NCBI GenBank assembly: GCA_016706365.1
Contig: JADJJU010000025.1
Span: forward strand, 124,001-188,000
Source: Saprospiraceae bacterium
Lineage (GTDB): Bacteria > Bacteroidota > Bacteroidia > Chitinophagales > Saprospiraceae
DNA length: 64,000 bases
Direction of reading: 5' to 3'
The stretch's first letter is position 1, and each line of letters begins with the position of its first letter. Below are positions 1-9,480 of the stretch, one piece after another. The notes beneath the pieces were generated by a model. It searched no databases. It saw only the letters and a program-made list of their open reading frames with translations, and was not told where the DNA came from. The position numbers were made by a program, and so were the translations under genes.

Positions 1-3
1 AGG

Positions 4-36
4 AAGCCCGCAGCAATTTGTTGCGGGCTTTTTTTA
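4..36 (+). terminator. Rho-independent terminator of an upstream gene
   Basis: A nine-pair stem AAGCCCGCA/TGCGGGCTT, extended inward by a G-T and two more pairs, is followed by seven T on the plus strand. It would end a plus-strand gene lying left of the window. Confidence 0.85.
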
Positions 37-49
37 TGGAGTTTATAAA

Positions 50-186
50 TGGCTGCTCAGTGTGGTAAGGTGATGTCCCGACTGCGTCGGGGTGATGTCT
101 TCTTTTGGCTATGCCTCAGAAGGTGATGTCTTTTTGTTTTCTTCAGCTATGCTGAGAGCAAAAGGTGATGTGCAAGCGGAGCTTGC
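50..186. repeat. GGTGATGTC/hairpin interspersed repeat cluster, locus 1
   Basis: GGTGATGTC occurs at 69-77, 91-99 and 122-130, and GGTGATGT at 164-171. The segments between copies (78-90, 100-121, 131-163) and the one after the last copy (172-186) each fold on themselves: CCGAC/GTCGG with loop TGC, TTCT..GGC/GCC..AGAA with loop TAT, a longer imperfect TTTTC..CAGC/GCTG..AAAA stem with loop TAT, and GCAAGC/GCTTGC with loop GGA. Start-to-start spacing is 22, 31 and 42 nt. A GGCTGCTC word sits at 50-57. The segment has no gene. A related cluster on the other strand lies at 6567-6605. Confidence 0.7.
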
Positions 187-314
187 GATTGAGTGGCGGG
201 TTTGGGTTTGGGTCTGTGGGAATTGTAGAGTTATGAATTTGCATGATATATAAGATACACATGTTATCCTTTATTGCGCAAAAGTGGATATCACCTGCAA
301 TGAAAAAATCACTT

Positions 315-1408
315 TCATAACATTTCATCATCTCGGCTTATCAACCCTCTAATTTTCTTTTTTGCAATTTCTACTTTATTATGGAGTGTTCTGAAATAGT
401 CTGATGCGTTGGGATTTTGTGAACCACTAAGGAGCTGCCCAGAAGATTTAAGCTTATCGAGCCAATTTTCACTGTACTTATAAAGTTCATCATCCTCACT
501 ATATATAAAATTGGGATTGTCGTGGGTGATGAAAATCATCTTTTGCTCCTTATTTCCTGCAAGTATGATGTTGTTGGTATGTAACACTCTATTATTGTAA
601 AGAGTTAGCGAGCCTCCATTGGAACCCGTTTTTTTGCATTGCTCTGCCATGAGTACGCAGTTGGATATGACAGACTCTATATGAGTAATAAGAGAGGCTG
701 CATCTTCCGGATTTTTAAAGGCACGTAACTCCAATAAAAAATGATTTGTTGAGTGGTGTCCCAAATATTGGGATTCCAGATTTCTTCTGTAGTGACTGCT
801 GAATACAGATTCCATATTTCCATCATTAATTCTTGCTGATATTCAGAAAGCAAAGACATACTGAAAGGTATATCTGTGTGAAACCCCGGGAGATTCCATG
901 AAAATCTGGCAAATGTATAAATCTTAAAAGCTCCTAACATGGGATTCATAAAATAGTATAACCCGGGAACTTCTCTTGTGGCATATCTAATTTGATGATC
1001 CGGAATTGATTGCAGTTTTTTAATCCATCCAATCAATTGTTGCAAATAAGATTCAATGCCTAACACTGGCTGGTGCCACGATAATAATCTGACTTGTGCA
1101 ATTTGAGATTTATCATAAATCCATTCATCGATAGAAATATTGAAATGCTTTGCCAGCATAACCAGTTCTCCTATTGTAAAAGAGGAATGAGAGCTGAGTC
1201 TTTTATATAAAACACTATTTGTGATTCCAATAGAAGACGCAAGCTCAGATTTTGCGTGGCGGTCTCGGCCTAGCCTTGATTGAATAATTTCCACAAGACG
1301 AACATGTAAAGTATGATTCCATTCTGCCGCTGTATTCATTTGAAAATGTTTAGAGTCAAAAGTATGAATAGCTATCGGATTTAAATATAAATATAGAATA
1401 TTAGACAT
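315..1408 (-). CDS. Helix-turn-helix transcriptional regulator, interrupted by a frameshift
   Basis: Two overlapping frames form one protein of roughly 340-360 residues. The N-terminal frame (to about 800) carries a Cro/BetR-like helix-turn-helix near residues 30-95, including SELASSIGITNSVLYKRLS and a second helix pair ending in ISIDEWI. The second frame continues with HYRRNLESQYLG and a regulator-like C-terminus with no domain I recognise. A one-base deletion near 795-805 reconciles the frames (..IWNLYS to SHYRRN..). The ORF opens at 1408, but Met24 at 1339 is the more natural start because it sits just before the HTH. The gene faces the exported-protein run at 1537, so it could control it, though this is only inferred. 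It may be a pseudogene or a sequencing indel. Confidence 0.7.
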
Positions 1409-1468
1409 ATTGTAATATTTAAATATGTTTTAATTATTATAATTTCATACAATTATACAATATAGCAC

Positions 1469-1476
1469 TATCTTTG
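1469..1476 (+). promoter_or_regulatory. Bacteroidota -7 box (TAnnTTTG)
   Basis: TATCTTTG matches the Bacteroidota -7 consensus exactly, 60 nt upstream of the ATG at 1537 and inside a very AT-rich divergent spacer. No clear -33 TTTG is visible. Confidence 0.45.
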
Positions 1477-1536
1477 ATAATAATATTGAACGATATGGCA
1501 ATATTAATTTAATTAATTTCTTAAATCTTATTTAAC

Positions 1537-2664
1537 ATGAATAATGAAATTCAACAAAAAATTGTACCTGATCCAAGTATAAATTATATATCAATTCCTG
1601 ATACTTATAACTTATTCAACAGACTCAAGTGCCTCATTACTTTGACCTTAGTTCTTGGTTTTAGTCTTTGGAGTTTAGACACAGAAGGTCAGATAGCAAC
1701 TCCTCCTCCAGGTACTTATCCAACACAGACAATGTCATTATCGGGCATACCCGCCAATCTTACAGTAAAAGAGTCATGGAGAGAGACAACTTCTACTTAT
1801 TATACTTATCCGCAATCATTTACAATTGCTGATTTTGATGCTTTGGATCTGACATTTATGACTCCATCCTTGTCTGATGATCGGGTAATTAGAGGAAGCA
1901 CTCCAAGTGATACATTGGTTTATATAAGACACGTATTGGATCCCGGAACTCAATTCAATGCACAATCACTTCCATATCAATTAATGGTACACCAAAATGA
2001 CGTTGTACAATATTACAACACAAGTGGTCAATCCTTGTATAGCGAATCAATTGCTATACAAGAATTTGTACCAGAAATTGACACAACTCGCGGTGGACCG
2101 CAACCTGAAGTATTGACGGGTGGACGCTTGAAATATAGCATAGCACCATTAGAAATGACTGTGGATACACAATATGGGAATATTTTTGTAGTTGAAAATG
2201 ATGATAATGGAGATTGGGTGACTCAAAGGTTTACACAATGGGATACTTCCGATACTTTGAGAAGTATACCTGTATATGAATTACAAGTTCAAAAACAGAT
2301 CACCCCATCTGAAAAATGCGTTTTTGTCGTACGGGAGCAAATTGTCACAGAATATTATAGAGCAAATATTTTAATACTGCTAAACAAACCACCATCCAAT
2401 TCGGAGCAGGCTCAAATAGGGGCAGATCTTGCGGTATTTCCTAATCCTGTTGGAAAGGAGCTGGCACTTAATATTCCCATAACTGAATTAGGACAAGAAG
2501 TTCAGCTTGAAATATATTCCATGAAAGGCGAAAGGATATTGTCTCACAGTGAACCCTCAAATGGAGTTATGCGGCTTCAATTACCTGAAATGAACTCCGG
2601 TATGTATATAATCCAGGTAAAAGTGGGCACCAAAATTCATACTACCAAAATGATAAAACAATAA
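1537..2664 (+). CDS. Secreted protein with T9SS type A sorting domain
   Basis: The 375-residue product has a hydrophobic export segment at about residues 30-50, unusually preceded by about 28 polar residues. No internal Met offers a shorter start. The middle (55-290) is rich in Thr, Ser and Asp and matches no family I recognise. Residues 297-375 are a typical T9SS type A C-terminal sorting domain: FPNPVGKELALNIP, then EIYSMKGERI, then the closing NSGMYIIQVKVG. Proteins with this tail cross the outer membrane through the type IX secretion system and are released or anchored at the surface. Only 2 nt separate it from the lipase-like gene at 2667, so the two are probably co-transcribed. Confidence 0.8.
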   Translation: MNNEIQQKIVPDPSINYISIPDTYNLFNRLKCLITLTLVLGFSLWSLDTEGQIATPPPGTYPTQTMSLSGIPANLTVKESWRETTSTYYTYPQSFTIADFDALDLTFMTPSLSDDRVIRGSTPSDTLVYIRHVLDPGTQFNAQSLPYQLMVHQNDVVQYYNTSGQSLYSESIAIQEFVPEIDTTRGGPQPEVLTGGRLKYSIAPLEMTVDTQYGNIFVVENDDNGDWVTQRFTQWDTSDTLRSIPVYELQVQKQITPSEKCVFVVREQIVTEYYRANILILLNKPPSNSEQAQIGADLAVFPNPVGKELALNIPITELGQEVQLEIYSMKGERILSHSEPSNGVMRLQLPEMNSGMYIIQVKVGTKIHTTKMIKQ

Positions 2665-2666
2665 AA

Positions 2667-4345
2667 ATGAACACATTAAATACAATTAAAATGAGAACTA
2701 TTTATATTTTCTTACTGTTTTCTATATGCATGAATACACTAATTAAAGCACAACATTCCTGCTCATTAAATATGACGAATATTATACCCTCAGGAAATCA
2801 GGGGCCAGATATAGATCCTCCAACACTAGAAGACCCGGATCCAGTGGTAGAGCGTAGCGTAGAAGGTTACAGGATGTTGTATTGGGTGCATGGACTTGAC
2901 GGGGATACTGGCTCTTGGCAATCGGCAAGTGCATCAGTAAAAAATGGCATAGTTTCTGAAAACTTTCCACCTAGGAAAGTTTATAATCAATTACCTGATT
3001 ATTTTTCTTTTCAATCATCTTTGCTAAATGCAGCAGTCAATTTGGAACTGGGATTGGAGGATGATCTTCAGCCTAATTATAATAGGAGAGATGGAATGAT
3101 TATTGCGCATAGTCAAGGAGGTCTAGTTTCTAGAAGGCTGGATATGTATTTATCTAACCCCATAAATGCTAATGAACGAGATTTCGGTGGAATTATAACT
3201 TTCAACACTTCTCATCAAGGGGCTCAATTACTAAATAATAAACTTAAATTTCTTGACTTTATCGATGCGTTAGGTACAGAAATGGCAGCAGGTCCAGTCA
3301 AGGAGATAGTAACTGGAAATATTGGGCTAATACTTGCAAATGCTGTTTTTGATTTGGAAGGGTTGGCTACTAAAATAAGTGAACATTTTGTTGAATTATA
3401 CGGACCTACACTAATAAGCAATTCTACGCCCAAAATCACAGATGATTATAATGTCGGAGCCGCACCGCTGGAAGAATTGAACACTTATATTCCTGATGAG
3501 ACATTCTTGGTCCCATTTTTCACAGTTAAGGATACAATAACAACAGTAAATGATCCAAGTTTTACTGCTATTGAAAGAAATTCTTCAGGAAATTTTGTTG
3601 AAGTGACTACAACAATTCCGGGTCCTGTTCCTGTTCCTATTTCACTAGCAACTATACATTATTTTTTGACATCAGTTAATGATGTACTCCATTTCAAAGG
3701 TCAGGATCACGAACATATCTTGGCTGCTAGAGCTCACCTGACAAAACTGCAATACCAATCAAAAGTAGATATATATAATTTTGCCCCAAATTCTTCGCTT
3801 TCAGCAATGAGAAATTGGTATAATTTTTTAAATCCACTAACCTTATCCTTCTATGCCTTAGTTCACAATTTTGCACTAGGAAATCGAGATTCTTATCAAC
3901 GAGGTGTTCATTTTTTAAATAACTTTGATGGTATGTACCGAACTATTATAGGCGCGAGAGTGTTGGGCTCAAGTAATGAATCAGACTATGTATGTATTTG
4001 TACATATACTCATAATAATGGAGTGCAAAGGATTATTAATTTATCACAGGAATGACCTGTGATGACGCTTTCAAATATGGCAACAGCCCATCATGGGACT
4101 GCACAGAAGACTATATTCCATCGTCTAATATTATCTGGCACCACAAAGACTCTGATGGTGTAGTCCTGGCAGAAAGTGCAATGAATATTCCTCAGAGAAC
4201 TGCACCACCTCAAATAATCAGAGGCTCTACACACATGCGGACAAGGAATGATGAGCAATTAAAACATGAGTTGACAAGGATATTTACCGGAGCTGTGGGA
4301 GAGTTTTTTATAACAGAAGTAAAAATTAAATTCAAATTCATTTAG
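2667..4345 (+). CDS. Exported lipase-like alpha/beta hydrolase, interrupted by a frameshift
   Basis: A signal peptide ending near IKAQ (start at 2667 or at Met9, 2691) is followed by an alpha/beta hydrolase core: WVHGLDGDTGSW at 73-84 is the oxyanion-hole region, and AHSQGG with nucleophile Ser149 is the elbow (Ala replaces the usual first Gly). The frame ends at 4055 and a second frame from 4052 supplies the expected C-terminus, including GSTHM, the likely catalytic His. Adding one T to the TTT near 4040 joins the frames and gives RIINFITGM. The substrate is unknown. The frames also meet in an ATGA, which could suggest two coupled genes, but neither half would then hold the full catalytic set, so a single gene is preferred. 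Confidence 0.7.
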
Positions 4346-4376
4346 GAGCGGTATTTTAAAATATACCGCTCCTAAA
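4341..4376. terminator. Perfect inverted repeat at the end of the hydrolase gene
   Basis: TTTAGGAGCGGTAT (4341-4354) and its exact complement (4363-4376) flank an 8-nt AT loop. The stop codon of the hydrolase lies in the left arm. No T-run follows on either strand, so it is a stable 3' hairpin rather than a classical terminator. Confidence 0.5.
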
Positions 4377-4392
4377 CTCAAATTACAACACT

Positions 4393-5629
4393 TTGAAACT
4401 TATTATATTCCATTTTTGTATTGTTTTAGGATTGTCATGTACCAAAACTCCAATAACACCAGTAAACCCCTGCGACACTATTCCCTGTGATACATCAAAG
4501 TTAATGGGGAAGCTGGATACTTTATGGGCGGTACATGTCAGGAATGACAATGAATCTATTGACAATTATGGGCTGATAAATTTTGATCAACATATCATTG
4601 TCAATTATTCGTCTATCGAATCTTCTGGATTATCTTTTATTAACAAGTCAGACCCCTATGAGAAAATACAATATGACAAACCTGGTTTAGACGCAATTAC
4701 GAGCATGGACCTAGACAGTATAACTCGTACACTTTTAATTCAAAGAGAAGCCTGGAATGCCAGAATATCTTATCCGAACGCTACGCTACTGATAGAACAC
4801 AAATTTACTGAAGGTTGGTCAAGTAACACATATGGACATTTGTTAGGTGGACATTATTATAGAAGCAGAAGAACGGAAAATGATTCAATAGGATTCCTCA
4901 TCCGCTCGCATAAGGACGATCTTTTGAGGTGGGATACGATCTATACACTGGTGAGGAGAAGCAACCGGAGGTTCCCGTCCAAATATTCAAAGTTATAATC
5001 TTTGGATCAATCATGATTCAGGAGATTCTATTTTAATTTTCCAACATAGAATGGCATTTCCAAATCGCGTTGATGTGGTAGCTTACAATCTCAATCAGAA
5101 AAAGTTCGAATGGAAACATGAGAATTTGACTCCTACTGGAAATTCAAACCATCAACAAATTTTCATTCATTTAGATTTTGCCTATTTTGCAGGCGGATCA
5201 ATTTATTATTGTCTGGATTTGAAGTCAGGTGAAATTCTGTGGCAATATACACATCCAACAGAGGTTAACGGCTTTCTGCTTTATAAACCAACATATGTTG
5301 AAAATGATAAATCAATAATAGTTCAAGATGCAGGATTTATGCTTTTTTCACTTAATGCTGAAAATGGTAGTGTTAAATGGATAAATAAAGAAGACAAAGG
5401 CGGCCATGCAGCTGGTTCGCCACAATTATATAATGGTATCATATATTATGTTGCTGATGCCAGCTTATGTGACGTTAGAGCATCTAATGGAAATCTCCTC
5501 TGGAAAGAACGTCCTTACAAAAACGGCTCACAATTATTTCAGGGTGATATTACTATTGATCCGGGGCGAGGTGTACTGTATGCAACTGATAAGAAACACC
5601 TTTATTGCATAAGGCTGTATGAGGACTGA
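4393..5629 (+). CDS. PQQ-like beta-propeller lipoprotein, interrupted by a frameshift
   Basis: The start appears to be TTG at 4393, giving a lipoprotein signal peptide with the lipobox LGLSC and Cys near residue 16. The second half (from 5051) shows repeats of the PQQ/pyrrolo-quinoline propeller type, such as CLDLKSGEILWQY, LNAENGSVKWINKE and VRASNGNLLWKE, in which each blade ends with Gly-x-x-x-Trp. The first frame ends at 4998. The second frame is open from 4955 and reads GSRPNIQSYNLWINHDSG upstream of its first ATG, so both are one protein of about 410 residues. Removing one base near 4965 (CC to C) joins them. It is probably a periplasm- or surface-facing scaffold. No catalytic residues are visible. 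Confidence 0.7.
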
Positions 5630-5700
5630 GTAATTATAATTTCTTTAGTAATAAAAGCTGGATATTTTCAAAATAATTTTTTCTTTGCAGAGACAGTCCA

Positions 5701-6393
5701 ATGAAAAGAATCATTCTATTCAATATGTTCTTGATGAATCTTCTGGGGACATTAGCTGCCCAGCATGAAATTGCACTTCATGCAGGACAATATTTAAATA
5801 TTTCAAGAGAAAGGGATTACCCGGATATAGATATAATTTTTCGGGGTAATCCTGCCTTCTTTAGGACAAAACTGGAGCTCCAATATAAATATCTGGTCAA
5901 GGATTATTTCGCTATTGGAGCAAGTATTCCTTATATATTCGTTATAAATCAGGAAATATGGTACAATTCAAAGTTGAGCAAAGACCCTTTAATACACCGG
6001 GATATTTACGGTAAATATGAAAAACAATCTACGGGATTGATTTTTAATACAGAGCTACGACCCGGGTTTGCTAAAAACAGACTTTGTTTACATACCGGAT
6101 TTGGTTATTTATATCACACTATACATAGAATAAAAGCCAGCCGGGATTTCACTCGTGTTAATTTAAACATTGTTCATGAAGAAAATGATACAAAAGTAAA
6201 CTTGTCAAACAGATTTGAATATATATTTAATACGGGTATCGCATTTCAAGCAAAAATAAATGATAAAATCGGACTAAGGTGTGGTTCGACATATTTCTAT
6301 ATGCCAGGTGTCCAGAGCGATAAAAATGTAATCTTTCCAAAAAATACCCGGCATTGCATAAACTTTGAGGGAGCAATTATTTATCATTGGTAA
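5701..6393 (+). CDS. Predicted outer membrane protein of unknown family
   Basis: The 230-residue product starts with a clear signal peptide (MKRIILFNMFLMNLLGTLAAQ). The rest alternates polar and hydrophobic residues with many Tyr, Phe and Gly, as in small outer membrane beta-barrels, for example LELQYKYLVKDYFAIGASI and the closing INFEGAIIYHW ending in an aromatic residue. It follows the propeller lipoprotein on the same strand after about 70 nt. I do not recognise a named family. Confidence 0.6.
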   Translation: MKRIILFNMFLMNLLGTLAAQHEIALHAGQYLNISRERDYPDIDIIFRGNPAFFRTKLELQYKYLVKDYFAIGASIPYIFVINQEIWYNSKLSKDPLIHRDIYGKYEKQSTGLIFNTELRPGFAKNRLCLHTGFGYLYHTIHRIKASRDFTRVNLNIVHEENDTKVNLSNRFEYIFNTGIAFQAKINDKIGLRCGSTYFYMPGVQSDKNVIFPKNTRHCINFEGAIIYHW

Positions 6394-6427
6394 ATCTGAT
6401 TTTTTAAAGAACAGTAATAACTCAGTA

Positions 6428-6451
6428 TAGAAAATTAGAAGGTTAGAAGTT
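6428..6451. repeat. Three-unit octamer micro-array
   Basis: Three adjacent units of the form TAGAANNT (6428-6435, 6436-6443, 6444-6451) keep perfect 8-nt phase. The array lies in the convergent spacer between the outer membrane protein and the DUF2461 gene. Confidence 0.6.
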
Positions 6452-6519
6452 CCGTGAATAGCCTTTTTGATCAACCGTACTTTTCACCCAAACAGACCCA
6501 CACCCAAAACTATGCACCC

Positions 6520-6605
6520 AACCGTGAGCTCTGTAGCGAGGCTGAGCTCGCTATCCAGGGTCTCGCACATCACCTTGCAAGCCGCAAGCGCCGCAAGACA
6601 TCACC
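6520..6605. repeat. ACATCACC/hairpin repeat cluster, locus 2
   Basis: ACATCACC at 6567-6574 and GACATCACC at 6597-6605 are the reverse complement of the 9-mer at 69-130. The 22 nt between them fold as TTGC/GCAA within a Gly-rich CAAG/CTTG-type stem, and the start-to-start distance of 31 nt equals one of those at locus 1. A GAGCTC..GAGCTC pair lies just upstream (6527-6548). Both loci are also flanked by ACAGACCCA-type sequence. Short ORFs read across this block are not credible genes. Confidence 0.65.
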
Positions 6606-6637
6606 CCGTTACTCCAATCCACTAATTACTTCTTAAA

Positions 6638-7315
6638 TTAAGCTTTCAGAGCATCTCTTAAAAATAAACTCCAGGGACGTGCTACCTCATAATAGTAAAG
6701 CAGTCTGTCCACAATGTCTTCCTTCAAAAAGAGATCTTCAGCTTTAGAAGTGCTATGAGAAAGCAGATATTGTTTATGCCATAGAATCGGATACTGGGCC
6801 GCATAATCCTTATACGGTTGAGGTAAAATCTTGTTTTTCTCGCCTTTCAAATCACCATATACTTTTTTCAGCTCCGGATTTGAAAGAATAGATTCTACTC
6901 GTTCCGGCTCAGCAACTATGGCATCTCTGATCGCTAGTAACTGAAGTTTATCAGGCATATATGCACCTGATGCCACAAAGCAATCTTCAGATGCGCTTAG
7001 ATGAATATACAAACCATCTATTATCGGGGCTTGCTTTCCAAAGCTGGACAAATGAGCTGAAACATGCTCCTTATAAGGTCTTTTATCATTGGAGAATCGG
7101 GTATCCTTATATATTCTGAAAATGGCTTCTTTGGCAGTAGTGGCCAGAGCAGGATCCTGATCACTGATTCTCTCTATGACTTCCGTAATAATTTCTTCAA
7201 ATGGTTGCTTGACGATCGTTTCGAATTTCTTTTTGTTCTCATGAAACCATTCCCGATTGTTATTTGCGGCCAGATCAGATAAAAATTGCCATGCAGCTTT
7301 GTTGAGATGAGCCAT
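6638..7315 (-). CDS. DUF2461 (TIGR02453 family) protein
   Basis: The 225-residue protein matches the DUF2461 family over its whole length: an N-terminal LSDLAANNNREWFHENKKKF, then FRIYKDTRFSNDKRPYKEH near residues 65-85, a G-L-Y-I-H-L strand, and a conserved YPILWHKQYLLSH near 172-186. The family is cytosolic and has no established biochemical role. The ATG overlaps the stop codon of holA as TGATG, so it is translated from the holA transcript. Confidence 0.85.
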   Translation of the reverse strand: MAHLNKAAWQFLSDLAANNNREWFHENKKKFETIVKQPFEEIITEVIERISDQDPALATTAKEAIFRIYKDTRFSNDKRPYKEHVSAHLSSFGKQAPIIDGLYIHLSASEDCFVASGAYMPDKLQLLAIRDAIVAEPERVESILSNPELKKVYGDLKGEKNKILPQPYKDYAAQYPILWHKQYLLSHSTSKAEDLFLKEDIVDRLLYYYEVARPWSLFLRDALKA

Positions 7316-8316
7316 CAGGATAAAATTTTAAAGATGATTTCTTTTAAGATAGTAGGATCTGCAAACCTATCGCTGCCTACACCCTTGCTCTTCAAATCAT
7401 AATTTCTGAGCATTTCAAAGATAGTCTCAATTTTAGCTTTTGGATATTTTTGAGCAGCAGTTTTATACTCACGCAGGAAAAATTTATTCCCCAACCCAAG
7501 TGTTTTCGCCATGGTTTCATCCGACTGCCCCTGCAGCCCATGAATCATGTATACCTTAGAAAAATATGCAAATAATTGCCCTATAATCATCACCAATGGC
7601 TGAGATCGGGAATTCTCAATGAAATTTTGTGTGATGGTAAATGCCTTCTTTACCTGCTTATTGGATAGTGCTTTTTGCAATTCAAAAATATTATACTCCT
7701 TGCTGATTCCTACATATTTTTCAACCACACTGGTATCCACAGTAGAACCTTTCGTCAGATTGAGTCTGATCTTTTCAATCTCATTATTTATTTTGGACAA
7801 ATCATTCCCCAGATGGTCTGCCATCAGATTGGATGCTTCCGGTTCAACGAGCAGTCCAAATTGCTTCAATCTGCCTGTGATGAATTCAGGCAATTGATCA
7901 TCATAGATTTTTTTGGATTCAAAAACAACGGCTTTTTCTACCAGCTGCTTAGAGAGTTTGGAGCGCTGATCGATTTTTTTGTGTTTGTGCACGAGTACGA
8001 GGATAGTACTGGGAACCGGCTGAACCGCATAGTTTGCCAGTTCGGCCAGGTCTTTCATGTCCTGAGCCTCTCTGACTATGATCAGTTGATACTCGGACAT
8101 CATCGGAAATCTGCTGGCGGCATCCCTGATTTGCCTGGCATCAGAGTCTTTTCCATAAGCAATGGTCAGGTTGAAGGACTTTTCATGCTCTTGCAGAACG
8201 TGAGCTTCAAACAGTTCTTCTGCCTGATCCATATAAAAGGATTCTTCACCATGCAGGAGATATACAGGCTTGAATCGCCTTGCTTTCAGATCCGCTTCCA
8301 ACTGATCAATGGTCAA
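7315..8316 (-). CDS. holA: DNA polymerase III subunit delta
   Basis: The 333-residue product has the delta-subunit layout: a RecA-like N-terminus with YLLHGEESFYMDQAEELF (residues 19-36), the TILVLVHKHKKIDQRSKLSK segment, the middle PDGLVVEPEASNLMADHLGNDL-like helical domain, and a C-terminal DNA_pol3_delta bundle with EYNIFELQKAL. Delta opens the sliding clamp in the clamp-loader complex. The length is normal. It sits between the MlaD-like gene (21 nt upstream) and the DUF2461 gene (1-nt overlap), so these probably form one minus-strand transcript. Confidence 0.9.
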   Translation of the reverse strand: MTIDQLEADLKARRFKPVYLLHGEESFYMDQAEELFEAHVLQEHEKSFNLTIAYGKDSDARQIRDAASRFPMMSEYQLIIVREAQDMKDLAELANYAVQPVPSTILVLVHKHKKIDQRSKLSKQLVEKAVVFESKKIYDDQLPEFITGRLKQFGLLVEPEASNLMADHLGNDLSKINNEIEKIRLNLTKGSTVDTSVVEKYVGISKEYNIFELQKALSNKQVKKAFTITQNFIENSRSQPLVMIIGQLFAYFSKVYMIHGLQGQSDETMAKTLGLGNKFFLREYKTAAQKYPKAKIETIFEMLRNYDLKSKGVGSDRFADPTILKEIIFKILS

Positions 8317-8337
8317 GACCTGCTGATTTAGAAGTGA

Positions 8338-9404
8338 TTATAATTTTGGATCCGGCCCTTTAATACTGTCGTTTTGAGGAAAAGCAGGATCATCCTCCGG
8401 GAGGTTATACTCTTTCTGCTTTTTGCCAAACACAGAGACATTCACATATCTCTTGGGGTTCAGACGAAGGTCCTGCAAGAGCAAATCCAGATTTTTAGAT
8501 GTCCTTTCAAGATTGGAATACAGTGTTGGATCTTTGATCAACTTACCCATTGTACCTTTTCCATTATTAATATCAGCCATGATAGCCTCCAATGAGACAG
8601 CAGCTTTTTTAACTTCTTCCAATGATTCCTGAAGTGAAACCAATGCATAATTGGCACCATCTACGGTCTTACCCAGCTCCGCCTTTTTTAAATCGGCAGT
8701 TATTGCCTCAGCATTAGAGAGGATCGCATTTATCTGATCATTATTATCTTTAAGATTGCTGGAAACATTATTCAGGTTGTTGCTTGTGCCAATTAATCCC
8801 CTGGCAACACCATCTACCAGCATATCAACTTTCCCGGTGATGGATTTCAAATTCTCAATAGTTTCAGTCAAATCATTTATAGCTCTTCCGGCCTTTGTAT
8901 CTTCTCCCTGCAGTCTCACTCCCACAGAATCCATTAAACCTCCTACATTTTCTCTCAGGACAACTACATAGTCCTTAAGCAGTTCCGGAGGAAGCATAGT
9001 CTCCAGTAAGCCTGCGTTATCGCTTGTTAATGTATCCCCGCTCTGAGCGCAATCATCAATACAAACTCCCTTAAACAATAGATTAATGGACTTGCCTCCC
9101 ATAAAACTGGTAGTTTGCATAACTGCTATAGTAGATTTTGGAACATTGATTTCTTTTAAAACATCAAATTCAATGATTATACGCTCTGGGTGGTTCTCAT
9201 CCAGAAATTGCCTGGTCACCATACCTACCTCCAATCCATTGATCAGGACTGGAGATGAAGTAGGCAGATTATCTACATTACTATAAACTGCGTAAAAAAC
9301 TTGTGAACTGGAAAAAGATTCTGCCCCTTGAGAAACTTGTAGCCCCAAATAAATCCCACAAGGGCTAAAACAGCTAAAATACCGATTTTGGTTTCTTTTC
9401 TCAT
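8338..9404 (-). CDS. MlaD-family (MCE) lipid-transport protein, interrupted by a frameshift
   Basis: From the ATG at 9404 the frame reads MRKETKIGILAVLALVGF, an N-terminal membrane anchor, then KFLKGQNLF. The MCE domain continues in another frame (VFYAVYSNVDNLPTSSPV, INGLEVGMV). The run of five A at 9312-9316 (five T on the coding strand) needs one more base to join them. After the MCE domain come a long helical region with repeated Asn, Leu and Lys heptads and the closing NPKRYVNVSVFGKK, typical of Bacteroidota MlaD proteins. The family forms a periplasmic lipid channel working with an MlaE/MlaF-type ABC transporter, which is not in this window. The amidase and LptD neighbours are usual in this phylum. 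Confidence 0.8.
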
Positions 9405-9442
9405 GAAGGAAGGTTTCGAAGTCTGGTTTTAAATATTCGGGC

Positions 9443-9480
9443 CAAAGGTAAAAACGAAATCTTGAAATTCCTATTTCAAG
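9443..9480 (-). promoter_or_regulatory. Promoter and palindromic operator of the MlaD-like gene
   Basis: On the minus strand TACCTTTG (9443-9450) matches the TAnnTTTG -7 box and puts the transcript start near 9436, about 32 nt before the ATG. Just upstream, CTTGAAAT (9461-9468) and ATTTCAAG (9473-9480) form a perfect palindrome with a 4-nt centre, located where the -33 element would be. It looks like a repressor site. Confidence 0.45.

Noticed and set aside
69..186. CRISPR-like array (short repeat, variable spacers)
   Set aside because: The repeat is only 9 nt, spacer lengths vary from 13 to 33 nt, spacers are self-complementary, and no cas gene is present.
143..331. 62-residue minus-strand ORF
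   Set aside because: It overlaps the hairpin cluster, with no coding features.
6454..6636. 60-residue plus-strand ORF
   Set aside because: It is read through the octamer and hairpin repeats and has repeat-driven composition.
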